Assembly: GCA_019671005.1 (NCBI GenBank)
Contig: CM033732.1
Span: 10,451,932-10,515,931, forward strand
Length of the DNA stretch: 64,000 nucleotides
DNA from: Hibiscus mutabilis
Taxonomy: Eukaryota; Streptophyta; Magnoliopsida; Malvales; Malvaceae
Direction of reading: 5' to 3'
The stretch's first letter is position 1, and every line of letters begins with the position of its first letter. The translations under genes and the position numbers were made by a program. The notes under the pieces were generated by a model. The model was not told the origin of the DNA, made no database searches, and saw only the letters and a list, made by a program, of their open reading frames with translations. Below are positions 43,769-55,164 of this stretch, piece after piece.

Positions 43769-44441
43769 CACTACAACAAAACAGGCTTTTAGCGGCAATA
43801 TTTAGCCCTATAACGGTGTTTTTAAGTGCCACTAAAAACCTACTCGACATTATAAAAAAACACCGCAACAAGTGCTGCTAGATCAAACGCCGCAATAGTT
43901 AGCGGCGTTTGTTCCTCCAAACGCGCTATATACATGTCTCTAGTGATGTTTTTCCTTCAAAAGCCGTTATTGGCTATGTATGTTCCGCAACCCTCAGTTC
44001 ATTACTTAGCTCGTCGATCTATAATTGTTTCACTTCTTTAAAAAGTTTTAGTAAGATGTAAATGGAGTCGATATGGGATTTAAACTTTTAACCCTATTAC
44101 GGCGTTTGTTAGACAAATGTCGCTAAAGTATGCATCTATAGCGGCATTTGCTTAAATCGCCGCTAAAATACATGTATAACAAATGCCACTAAAGTACGCG
44201 TCTATAGTGTTGTTTGCCCAAAAATGCCCCTAAAGTTGAGGTCTATAGCGGCATTTGGCTAAAACGCTACTAAAGTACGCATCTATAGCGACATTTGTCT
44301 AACAAACGCCACTAAAGTACACGTTTATAGCACCGCTATATATCAATTTATAATGACATTTATTCAACAAATGCTGTTACATGTACAAATTTAGAGGCAT
44401 TTACTAAAAAAATGGCGCTAAAAACTTATTTTGTTGTAGTG
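43769..44441. mobile_element. Non-autonomous CACTA (En/Spm) element
   Basis: Ends CACTACAACAAAACAGGC and, at the right, TTATTTTGTTGTAGTG form the inverted repeats, with 3-bp target duplication AGC on each side (43,766-43,768 and 44,442-44,444). 673 bp, no transposase. Confidence 0.92.
44095..44340. repeat. CACTA subterminal repeats
   Basis: Four to five ~60-bp units with CTATAGCGGCATTTG and CGCCGCTAAA or CCACTAAAGTACGCGTC. GCGGC and GCCGC cores face each other within units. Such arrays are where CACTA transposases bind. Confidence 0.8.
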
Positions 44442-46324
44442 AGCATCTCGTAAAAAGATATTAGTTTCAGTAAACTCATCAAAAAATTTATTGGATGTGA
44501 CATATGAAGTGCCTAAAACTCTTAAAGTAAATTCATAAAAGTGTTATAAGAAATCCTTCAAATTTCTAACACTAGTTTAGTCGTTTATAGTTGGTCAATC
44601 TTTTCCTAACTCAAGTTCAACACTAAAATTTGTATATTGCTCCTCAAATCTTTCAAAAGTCCTCTCAAAATTTTACGTAGTATCTAACATTAAGTAGGTA
44701 GAGTACCACCTAGTAAAAACATCAAGACACAAACATCATTTTGCTCTCTATCTTCTCCATCTCAACATACTCCATAAACTTCTTCAATATATCCAAAGAT
44801 TGTCTCACATATCTCACAGCCCCTAACATATGTAACCGATTTATTTATTTCTTTTAAATCTTTAACTTATATAAAGATATTTACCATTAGCAATGTAACT
44901 CCCGAGGACTAAATTTCTTTCTTAAGTAAGTAATAGCAACATCATGGGAACTTGTATTATCAAAGGTGTTTGTGAACAACTTATCAATATCCCAACTCAA
45001 CAAGAAATTATCTTCTCCAACAGCAAGACACATCTTTTTGCTCTCTATCTTCTCCAACTCAACAGACCCCATAAACTTCTTAAATCTAGCCGAAGACTGT
45101 CTCACATATCTTATAGCCCCTAGCACGTATAACTGATTTATTCAATTCCTTTAAACCTTCAACAACAATCAAACTCACAATGTGTGTCATGCATCTCATA
45201 TGAAGATATTTACCATTAACAATGCATCCCCTAAGGACTAAATATCTTCCTTAAATAAGTAATAGCAACATCATTGGAACTTTTATTATCAAAGGTGGTA
45301 GTGAACACCTTGTTAATCTCTCAACTCAACATTCATTTAGCAATCTTCATTTCAATAGCCTCTCCCTTATGACTAGAAATTGGACAAAAGTTAATGATTT
45401 TCTTATTCAATTTTCAACCGTTGTCAGTAAAATGGGCAGTGAGACATAAATAATTAACTTTTTGCAATGATGTTTATGTATCAATAGTTAAACAAACTCT
45501 CGAACATGAGCTTCTTATATACTATTTTAGCTTAACTCTTTCATCCAAATACAATTGATAATCATCCATAGTCGTAGTAATTCTTAAAGGAATACGAAAC
45601 CTAGGGCATACCTAAAACATAAGTTTCTTAAAACCTTCACTTTCAACAAAGAAAAAAAACAATTCATCAATCACAATCATTTGGGCTAAAGCTTTCCTAA
45701 TTGCTTTTTGATCATATTTCCAAGTTATAAGATATCTCACTTCTCCTTCAAGAACTTTAATTGGTAAAACTAGTTGGCCTTTATTCATTTCAACATTATT
45801 AATAGGATTTTCTTGAATTGGTTCATGTGATATTTCAATAATCTAGTTCTATTTTTTTTCCATCACAACAAAATTCTTAATCACAATATTTGCATTTACC
45901 CTTAGTTTCACCTTTACTATTATCAAATTTAGTAAAATGTGACCACACTTCTCAACTTGAAGTTTGACCAGATGTTGATATATTGGCCATCTACAAAAAA
46001 TTGTATAACATTGATCAATTACAATTATATAGTCATATAAGTAAGACATTAATCAAATTGCACGAAATTGATAAGTGTTGAAGTTTGAAATTGAGTATTT
46101 TTTATATAACAGAGATTTATAAAAATATTTCTAGACTTATTCAAATATTTCAAAAATAATTTAAAGTCCACAAAAGTTGAAAAATATGTTAAAAAATATT
46201 GTCTTATTAAAAGTGGGATATTACCATGTATCTCATTAAAAAAGCCATAAACCTAGTTGGATGAAAAGAGTATAAATGATAATATTTATAGAAAGAACAT
46301 AAGAGCCAAACTCGACCTAAAATA

Positions 46325-47282
46325 CATAAACTAAATCAAACCAATAACATCCTCACACAAGATAGGAATAGGAAGTAGGGCCTGTGGTGGATCAGGAAAA
46401 AACTGAGTTTCAAACCCAAAGAGTGGGCGCGACTTAGCCAAGTAATCAACCACCTTGTTATTGGTGCGAGAAACATGTTGAAATTGGGTACTCCAAGGAT
46501 GTCGGTACAAAACGCCAATATGCAGCAGGATTCCAAGCGAGCAATGTTGATGAGAGCTTTCATTGATGGAACGTATTGCATCCAAGCTATCAGATTCCAC
46601 AAATAGATATAAAATGCCTAAATTCCATGCACATAACATCCCTACATATATATCTAGAGTCTCGCATCAAGAATAGAACTGACGCCAATGAATTTAGAGA
46701 ATCACATTCTTCATAGACCAATATGATCCCTAATCAGCCTACCACATGATGAGATTTCATCTGCTGCCCGTCTAGCTCCATTAGAATTGAGCTTGTACTA
46801 GTTGAGGAGAAGGGGAAGCCACATACCTGGTCCTTTAGCCACGGACCCCAAAGCTTGAAAAGGACATGCACTCTCAAATGCCTTACATGTTAAAATTTAA
46901 AACTTGCGACTTTGCTCAAGAATCGAACCATGATCCTCTCGTGGACAATTGAAAGCTACGACATTTTGATAGAGCCACACATTCCACAATACTACACCAA
47001 ACAACAAATCCTATTCCCGAATACCCTTAGCCAAACCAGAAGGTGAAGTCAAGTTAATCTTCATCCACTCGTTAAAATCCATGAAAAGGTATTCACCCAA
47101 TTTTTTAGGTTTCACAATCACCGCACAGACTGCAAACACAGAAAGACACGCTCTCAAAACATGGTTGGTAATATCAGAACTATCTGTACATATAGGGCAC
47201 CAACTATCTACGAAAAAACTGTGACGCACTCGTTCTTCATTCGTCATCAACTTATTGTGACACGCCAACCACATAAACACTT
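46325..47282 (-). pseudogene. LINE-1-type element, 3' part (piece 1 of 3)
   Basis: Minus strand. Right end has the zf-RVT region VFMWLACHNKLMTNEERV with CPICTDSSDITNHVLRAC (47,260-47,140). The RNase H domain is at 46,639-46,331: FVESDSLDAIRS and HVSRTNNKVVDYLAKSR. Stops lie between. Upstream is interrupted by the MITE at 47,283. Confidence 0.85.
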
Positions 47283-47732
47283 GGGTAAAGTACACAAATG
47301 GTCACTAAACTATCTCTAAAAATACAAAATGGTCATCAAACTTTCAAATGTCACATAATGTGCATTAAACTTTAGTGTTTGTTACAAAATAATCACTGAG
47401 CCGTTAACTGTCGTTAATTGGGTGACGTGACAGCTACAAAAATTTGAATAATATAACATTTAATCCTTCATATTGACACATTTAATTAATTTATTCTTAA
47501 TTTAACCCTCATTATTGATGTCTAAATTGATTGAATATGTAAATATTGAGGATTAAATATGTTATTATACAAATTTTTGTAACTGCCACGTTTCCTGGTA
47601 AATTACAGTTAATGACCCAGTGACCATTTATAATAAAAACTAAAGTTTAATGACCATTATGTAATTTTTAAAAGCTTAGTGACCATTTTTTATTTTTAGG
47701 GATAGTTTAGTGACCATTTGTGTACTTTACCC
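47283..47732. mobile_element. Mutator-type MITE
   Basis: 450 bp. GGGTAAAGTACACAAATGG at the left and the exact complement at the right form long inverted ends that extend over 100 bp with mismatches. Perfect 9-bp target duplication TAAACACTT (47,274-47,282 and 47,733-47,741), as for Mutator-like elements. Inner parts include CACTAAAC and GACGTGACAGC/GCCACG words. No ORF. Confidence 0.93.
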
Positions 47733-47741
47733 TAAACACTT

Positions 47742-47963
47742 TAACCCACTACAAAACCCTATATTTATTTATCACCTTCTACACATCACTAGGCAGCTAT
47801 AAACTTAGAGAATTCCTTGCTTCATACGCAGACTTCACAGAGAAACATGGTTCACACACCGCTGCTAGCCCACCAAGTCATCTAGAATCAAAGGTCGAGG
47901 CCCCTTGGTAGCTGTAATTCGGAGTGGTACATGGTTCGACAAGAGATGTTAGAAATTCATCCA
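47742..47963 (-). pseudogene. LINE-1-type element (piece 2 of 3)
   Basis: Short LINE stretch between the MITE and the Athila-like element. A minus-strand frame shows FSVKSAYEARNSL near 47,815, the conserved FSVKSAY that precedes zf-RVT in plant LINEs. Joins in order with pieces 1 and 3. Confidence 0.7.
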
Positions 47964-49426
47964 TGTTAACACCTCAAAATTACTATTTTTCATATATATT
48001 GCCACACTTTTGCTCGACTTTGAGTACATATTCATGCATTTAGCTAGTAGAATCATGTATTTGCATTAAAGAGTTGAGGCACGTTTCTTTTGCCAGAGTG
48101 AAGGTGTATTTCTTTACTATAAAATGTATGGCAAGTTTGGTGGAGTAGGACATGAATAGTTGTCAGAGCAGAGCGAAAGACCAGAAGAGAAATACCGAAT
48201 CGAATTGGTAACAGCAGGACAAAGTTTGCCAGACTTGGCTGGAAAAAGAAGGATGGCTGATGTCCGGTCTGTTAGCCGTTGGTCAAAGATCCAATCAACC
48301 CTAATTTCAAAAGAGAATATAAGAGGATAAAGAGATAACACGCTTATCTTAAGTGCGTAACCAACTTTCAAATTCAAAACCCATTATAGGGTTTCCACGC
48401 GTGCCTATTTAAAGGAAGCACAAACGATGAACCAAAAGAGTCAAATAAATCAAGGAGGCTACACCGTGGTAAAGAAAAAAGGTAGAGGGCAAATCGTGGT
48501 TCGACCAGGCTAAGACCGAGATCTTTGGATCCATTGAAGGGTTGCATCAATGGATCTCCTTCTTTGACTATTTCTCTTAGTTTTAATTCTATTTTTATGA
48601 TGGTGTTAATTTCAAACGATATTTTGTTGATGGTTTATCCCACCATGAACTAATTTTCCTAAGTTGGTTAAGGATGTTTCTACGATGAACACTCAGCTAT
48701 TTTTCAGTTTTTAATAATTGAACGCCTTGGCATTTTTTTCTATCTTGCCAGCGCTTATTTTTCCTGAATTGTTTGCCATATGACAATTGGCATTGCATAC
48801 ATATTATCCCCTAATATCTTAACAAACTTAGGAGATAATGATTAATTGCCAAGTACTAAGGAGATAAACTTCGACAGAAGATGTTCAAGTAGATGAGCTT
48901 ACTTTGGAAGTGAGTCTACCTCTTAGGAGTAAAGATTAAAATTTTGCCAAGTTAAATATTAAAAAAACATCACTATAGACATATAGGAGTTAATCATAAT
49001 TAACTTAGGGTATTTTTATCGATAGAGGCAATACTAACTTTAAAAATCTGCTCGGCAATAAAAACAAGGCTGGAAGATATTAAATGTTTTCTTTGCTAGC
49101 GTGAAACCCATACATCCTTTGCCAACGCCTACCATCTATTTGAATACATTTGTTTTCCAAACTGCCTAAATTTACATTGCATTTTCCTTAGTCATTTTTC
49201 TTAATTTAAAATCTAAAAAACAATTCAAACTCAATTGTTTCATTTCACAAGTAAAATATCGTGTCATTTAATTCTTGGATAATCCATGCGGATACGATAC
49301 TCAGCTTACTGATATATTACTTGCTGAGCGTGTATAGTTGCTCACAAAAAGACCTAAACTTGGCATTATTTCCCTGCATATTTACATTAATTCTTCAATT
49401 GTTTGCCAAGCGTTAGTCAATCGACA
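47964..49426 (+). repeat. E3 5' LTR
   Basis: Direct copy of 57,628-59,096 with moderate divergence, which suggests an old insertion. TATA-like CTATTTAAAG at 48,405-48,414. Confidence 0.9.
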
Positions 49427-49428
49427 AG

Positions 49429-49446
49429 TTTTTGGCGTCGGAGATT
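49429..49446 (+). other. E3 primer-binding site
   Basis: TTTTTGGCGTCGGAGATTGC starts about two bases after the LTR end. Resembles the Athila-type TGGCGCCGTTGCCGGGGA with losses, so it is degenerate. Confidence 0.55.
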
Positions 49447-49515
49447 GCAATGAAAATTATTGTTTTGATTTTTACTTGTGTTTGTTTATTTTATTCATTT
49501 TGTTTTGCTTGGTGT

Positions 49516-50748
49516 ATGACCAAGAGCCGCACTGCGAAGGAAGATTGGCCATACGATCCAGAGATTGAAAAAACCCTATGCAGATTGAAAAGAAAACTTC
49601 GAGAGATGGCTCATAATGGAAATAGAGTAGACATTTTCATGAATAATAAGGAAAATCCACCAATACATAATGACATTCCACTCGTTCTTACTGCTATTGT
49701 TGTGGAAGAAGAAAGACCTATTAGAGAACACATGGCACCAAACATGAACAATTTGATGCTAGGCCTGGTTGGTCTAGAGGTAAATGCAGTTAATTTTGAA
49801 CTTAAACCGATAATGATATAGATGCTTTTGAATGTAGGTAAATTTGATGGATCATTTACTAGAGACCCAAGACAACACTTGAAGCAATTCATGGAGGTTT
49901 GCCAACTATTTCAGCAACCTGGTGTAGCTGAATAGACAGTGAAGCTAAAATTATTCTTATTTTCTCTGAGAGATAGAGCAAAAACGTGGCTAAATTCTTT
50001 GCCATCTGGTTCAGTTACTTCATGGCAAGAATTTTGCCAGAAGTTCATTTTGAGATTTCAGCCACCTAAACTTAATGCTAAGCTATGGAGTGAAATCATC
50101 AGTTTTATGCATGCTGATGATGAGACTTTATATGATGCTTGGAAGAGCTTTAAAGACCTGTTGAAGATGTGTCCCATACATGGATTCCCTACTTGGACCC
50201 AAATAGAGACCATTTATAACAGACTCAATGGCCATGCCAGAACTATGGTTGATGCTTTGGCAAATGGTTTATTATTAGACAAAAATTACACGGATGTATT
50301 TGACATCCTTGAAAGGGTTGCAACCAATGATCTCCAATATCCTACTGCTAGACTGGGAATTAGAACAAAAACTGCTGGGAAATTAGAGCTTGATGCACTA
50401 TTATTAATCAATGCTCAGATTTCCAATCTTACTAACATAGTGAAAATGATGCCAAAGTCTACTGAAGTCCGAGAAGTAAAGGCACTAGAACTATTTTGCA
50501 CTATTTGTGGAGAGGATCATAATGTGGAAGAATGCCCAACAAACCTTGAATCGATAAATTTTGTTAGAAATTTCAATCGCAATTTTAACCTACATTCCAA
50601 TACTTATAATGCAGGATGGAAGCAATACCTGAACTTTTCATGTGACACCCAAGGAGGTAACCAATATAATGCCTACCGACAGAACAACAATGCACCGTCA
50701 GGTTTCAACCAAAATGCAATTCCACAGAAAGCAGAAAATAAATTCTAG
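49516..50748 (+). pseudogene. E3 gag, two in-frame stops
   Basis: Single reading frame from ATG at 49,516 (MTKSRTAKEDWPYDPEIEK) to TAG near 50,746, interrupted by TAG at 49,819 and at 49,933. The core has FDGSFTRDPRQHLKQFMEVC, LFLFSLRDRAKTWLNSLPSG and WQEFCQKFILRFQPP, typical of Athila Gag. Near the C-terminus is a zinc knuckle CTICGEDHNVEECP (CX2CX3HX4C). About 410 residues if read through. Would form particles around element RNA. Confidence 0.88.
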
Positions 50749-51293
50749 TAAGGGCAGAGATCTAACTAGGGGAACATTTTAACTGATTACATGGAGCAAA
50801 ATGATACAACTGTCCGGAGTTTAGCAGCATCTATGTGAAACCTGGAGGTCCGTCTAGGACAGGTTGTCAATGCACTACGTACTAGACCTAAGGGAAATTT
50901 CCCAAGTGATACAGAGGATGCTCGGCAAAAAGGCAGAGAACTATGCAAAGTAGTAACTCTTCAGAGTGGCAAACAATGCAAGACTGAGTAACCTGTCAAA
51001 TAGTCAACTAATTACCAATTCGAGAAGTTGATGCCACCAGAAAAACTAAAAGAAATAGTGAAGAAGAAGGTGAGCACTGATGATGCAAGACCATAATCTG
51101 ATGCCAGTCCGTAACCTGATACCAAACGTTAATATGATGTCAACACTATTTTGGCAAAACTAGCATTCACCTAACCGTCACCACCTTTTCCATAAAAGGC
51201 TCTAGAAACATAAGCAAGATCAACAGTTTAAGCGATTCTTGGAAGTCCTCAAACAATTGCAAATCAATATACCATTAATGGAAGCTATAAAAA
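50749..51293 (+). pseudogene. E3 gag-protease linker, broken
   Basis: Frames with many stops. LEVRLGQVVNALRTRPKGNF and KVVTLQSGKQC near 50,840-50,975 match the linker typical of Athila elements. Confidence 0.65.
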
Positions 51294-51776
51294 ATGTCCA
51301 ACTATGTTAAATTCATGAAGGACATCTTGTCCAAAAAGAAAAGGTTGGGTGATTTTGAGACCGTTGCTCTCACTGAAAGATGCAGTGCAATGATAACCAA
51401 TAGATTGCCACTAAAACTGAAAGATCTAGGAAGCTTCACAATTCCCTGTATGATTGACAATAGATTCATGGCCAAGGCATTGTGTGATTTTGGAGCCAAC
51501 ATCAATTTGATGCAGATGTCAGTTTTCAAGGAACTTGGTATTGGTGAAGCAAGGCCTACCACAGTAACACTTCAATTGGCAGATCGATCGTATGCGCATC
51601 CCAAGGGTAAGATTGAGGACGTGTTGGTAAAAGTAGATAAATTCATATTCCCAGTTGATTTTATTATTTTAGAATGTGAGACTGATGTTAATGTCCTAAT
51701 TATCTTGGGAAGACCATTCCTTGTCACAAGAAGAACTTTAATTGATGTACAAAATGTAAGCTTACTATGCGTATGA
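51294..51776 (+). pseudogene. E3 retroviral-type aspartic protease
   Basis: Open frame of 160 codons. MSNYVKFMKDILSKKKRLGD leads into the protease: active site LCDFGANINLM, where canonical D-L/T-G-A reads DFGA so the Asp and Gly are kept, then VDFIILECETDVNVLIILGR with the ILGRPFL flap-end motif. Frame lost after 51,776. Confidence 0.85.
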
Positions 51777-53045
51777 ATGACCAACAGATTATGTTTAACG
51801 TGTTTCAAGCTCTTAAATTTACATATGAACCTGAGGAATGCCAAGCTGTTGAGATCTTAAAGTCCATCTTCAATGAGGACATAGCACAGCTTTGCAAGAA
51901 GCAAAAAATAATGCCAAAGAACTAGGTGATGAGGATACGATAAGTAAAGAATCTAAGGAACTGACCATACTGAATAAGTTCATGAGTTATTTTGATAGAC
52001 CTGAGCCACTTGAGTTGGCTGGCAAAGAGATCAAGGCACTTAAACCATCCATAGAGGAGCCACCAAAACTGGAATTGGAACCTTTGCCAAGACATCTCAA
52101 ATATACTTACCTGAAAGACAACTCAACTTTGCCAGTGATCATTGCTACCGATTTGATTGATGGCCAGGAGAAGAAATTGTTGGAGACATTGGGCAATCAC
52201 AAGCAGTTCATGGGATGGACACTTGTTGATATCTGAGGGATAAGTCCTACAATTTGTATGCATAAAATTATTTTAGAGGATTACCATGGCAAAAAATTGA
52301 GGTCCAGAGAAGACTAAATCCCAACATGAAGAAGGTAGTCAAGAAAGAAGTCATAAAATGGTTAGATGTCGGTATAATTTATCTTATTTTTGACAGCTTG
52401 TGGGTCAGCCCGATGTAGTGTGTGCCAAAGAAGGGTAGAATAACAGTGGTCTAGAAAGAAAAAAAAACTGATCCCTTTGAGTACCGTGATGGGCTAGAGA
52501 GTGTGCATAGATTACAGAAGGCTAAATAATGCCACACAGAAGGATCACTTTCCACTATCCTTCATCGATCAGATATTGGACATATTGGCAGGTAAGGCAT
52601 TTTGTTACTTCCTAGACGGCTACTCGGGCTATAATTAGATTGCCATCACTCTAGAAGATTAGGAGAAAACTATGTTCACTTGTCTATATGGTACATTCAC
52701 TTTTAAAAGAATGCCCTTTAGATTATTTAATGCCTCAACACCGTTTCAGCGTTATGTGACGTCAATTTTCTCAGACATAATCGAAAACAACTTAGAAGTT
52801 TTCATGGATGAATTCTTGATGTTTGGAAAAATATTCGAGAAATGCTTGCAGAGTTTGAAACTCATTTTACGGAGATGCATTGAAATCAACTTGGTCCTGA
52901 ACTGGGAAAAATGCCATTTCATGGTGAAATATGGCATAGTTCTTAGACATAAAGTAACCAACAATGGACTGGAGGTTGATAAAGCAAAGGTAGACATAAT
53001 CAAACAATTGCACCATCCACAAGCATTAAGGGTATTAGAAGTTTC
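51777..53045 (+). pseudogene. E3 protease-RT linker and reverse transcriptase, broken
   Basis: The linker at 51,892-52,236 has ALKPSIEEPPKLELEPLPRH and ends WTLVDI. RT follows with stops: near 52,500-52,660 CIDYRRLNNATQKDHFPL and FLDGYSGY; then 52,672-53,045 TFTFKRMPFRLFNA and the active site VFMDEF, where the second catalytic Asp of the usual MDDF is Glu. Probably inactive for that reason alone. A frameshift near 53,040 moves into the next frame. Confidence 0.88.
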
Positions 53046-53700
53046 TTGGGACATGTGGGTTTTTACCGTCATTTTATTAAAAATTTCTCAAAAATTTCTA
53101 AACCTTTATGCTTACTTTTGGAACAGAATACCAGTTTTGCATTTGATGATTCTTGCTTGAAAGCATTTCAGGAACTAAAAGACAGGTTGATTAATACCCC
53201 TGTAGTCGTGGCACAAAATTGGAATGAGCTATTCGAGCTCATGTACGATGCCATCGACTGTGCCATTGGAGCTATGTTAGGACAGAGGCGTGGCAAAATT
53301 TTTCATGCCATTTACTATGCCAGCCGCACATTGAATGAGGCCCAGCTTAATTACACAACAACTGAGAATGAGTTCCTTATAGTTGTATTTGCGTTTGACA
53401 AATTCAGATCCTATTTGATGGCTAATAAAGTTGTGGTATACACAGACTATTCAGCACTCAAATACCTTCTAGCAAAGAAAGATGCAAAGCCCAGACTGAT
53501 CCAATGGATACTTTTGTTACAAAAATTTGACCTCAAGATTTGAGATAAGAAGGAGAATGAAAATCAGGTAGTTGAACATCTTTTTCGATTAGAGCACCAT
53601 TATGAGGATAGCAGCACCGCTGTTATTAGAGATAATTTCCCTGATGAATACTTGCTTGCGATCAATACCTTGCCATGGTATGCTGACATAGTCAATTACA
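53046..53700 (+). pseudogene. E3 RNase H region
   Basis: Connection subdomain MGHVGFYRHFIKNFSKISKP, then YDAIDCAIGAMLGQRRGK (usual C-D-A-S-D reads YDAID), IYYASRTLNEAQLNYTTTE and VVYTDYSALKYLLAKKDAK. Stop at about 53,542, then VVEHLFRLEHH and DNFPDEYLLAI continue to 53,690. Confidence 0.88.
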
Positions 53701-53831
53701 CGGTCAACAAAATTTTGCCACCGAACTTGGCAAGTCATGCCAAGAAGTGATTCCTAAGAGATATCTGGCAATATTATTGGGATGAGCCATTCTTATTCAA
53801 GCAATATGCCGACCGAATCATTTGAAGTTGT

Positions 53832-54605
53832 GTGCCAGAAGATGAACAACAACATATTCTTCAGCTTTGCCATGCAACACCATACGGAGGAAACTTCGCT
53901 AGAATGAAGAAAACAACTAAATTGTTGCAGTCAGGATTTTTCTGCCCCACACTTTTCAAAGATACCCATTATTTTGCCAAGGCATGCGACAAATGCCAAC
54001 GTACTAGAAACATTATCAGTAGACATAAATTGTCACTGCAAAATATTATGTCAGTGGAGTTATTTAATGTATGAGGGATAGAATTTTGGGTCATTTTCCT
54101 CCATCATTTGGCAATTTATACATACTTGTGGCCGTAGACTATGTCTCAAAGTGGGTTGAAGCGGTTGCTCTCCCAACAAACGATGCCAAGGTTGTTGCCA
54201 AGATCATACACAATCACATATTTACCAGATTTAGTGCCCCCAGAGCCATGATTCATGATGAATGTACTCATTTTAAATGCAAATTAATTATTAAAGCTCT
54301 AAGCAGGTACGAAATCCAGCAAAGAATTGCCACTGCCTACCATCCTTAAATGAATGGCTAGGCAGAAATCTCAAACAAAGAAATCAAAAACATTCTGGAA
54401 AATACTGAACCCAACGAGGAAAGATTGGTCCTTGAGGCTAGATGATTCCTTATGGGCATACAGAACAGCCTTTAAAACTCCATTAGGAATTTCCCCATAC
54501 AAGCTTGTATTCGAAAAGTCATGTCATTTGCCATTGGAGTTAGAGCATCGAGCTTATTGGGCAAACAAACAGTTAAACATAGTCGGGACCAGTGTAAATA
54601 GTTAG
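53832..54605 (+). pseudogene. E3 integrase, broken
   Basis: Zinc-binding HHCC region: LCHATPYGGNFARMKK and ACDKCQRTRN at 53,860-54,010. Core in another frame from 54,071: VAVDYVSKWVEAVALP holds the first Asp, MIHDECTHF the second; the Glu segment lies across a further break near 54,350-54,385. The rest (WAYRTAFKTPLGISPYKLVF) ends at 54,605. The usual C-terminal LNELEE-type tail is not visible. Confidence 0.88.
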
Positions 54606-55160
54606 GTTAGTTGTTTTTCTTTTTGGTGTTTTAGCTCATTTTTATTTTAATTTTTATTTTTCTGTTTTGAAAGGTTTTTGTGAGTATTAGTACAGGAAAT
54701 TTTTCAGAGCAGTATGCCAAGACAGACTGGCATTTGAACATCCATTTAATAACACATGGACCTTATGAAAATTAGGCCCAAGGGAGAGAGATTTTTGGAT
54801 TAAGCAGGAAAACCCTAGCCGCCTAGGTTAAATCTTCAAACTTTGAATTTTTACCCTAACATTTCACCCTTTTTCTTTTTCCCGCGCTGTCACTTCTATT
54901 AAACCCAAAACCCATCATTTTTCTACTTTCCTAAACACGCATAAATGCCACAACCATCATTATCCCCACTAACCTTTCCATTAAACCAACTCAACCATTT
55001 CCCTTCTCCTTTCTAAACCTTCATTTTTCTTAGCTAAATCATTACTATCTTTTTTCACTTTCTCGTACGGCAAAAAAAAATCAAGAACAACACTTATTTT
55101 CTAAATATCTTTTCTGATCATCATCTTCTTCCCTAAATCTTTTGCAATGACATCTTTTTA
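54606..55160 (+). other. E3 post-pol spacer
   Basis: T-rich, non-coding. Contains the Athila-like phrase AACCCTAGCCGCCTAGGTTA near 54,811. No domain recognised. Confidence 0.6.
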
Positions 55161-55164
55161 AACA

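Larger units (their letters stand above)
43090..45965 (-). pseudogene. hAT transposase (BED-finger, RICESLEEPER-type), broken
   Basis: Reading right to left: ATG and a BED zinc finger near 45,955-45,860 with VWSHFTKFDNSKGETKGKCK and an in-frame stop before and after it. The middle region at 45,126-44,887 has AIRYVRQSSARFKKFMGS, typical of this family. The C-terminal dimerisation region near 43,225-43,157 has VLDQFRVSLTPKMIQTLVC. Many stops and shifts; part of the middle appears duplicated (44,700-44,880 against 45,000-45,250). The gene is interrupted at 43,769-44,441 by a CACTA element. These proteins cut and join hAT DNA; this one is dead. Confidence 0.8.
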
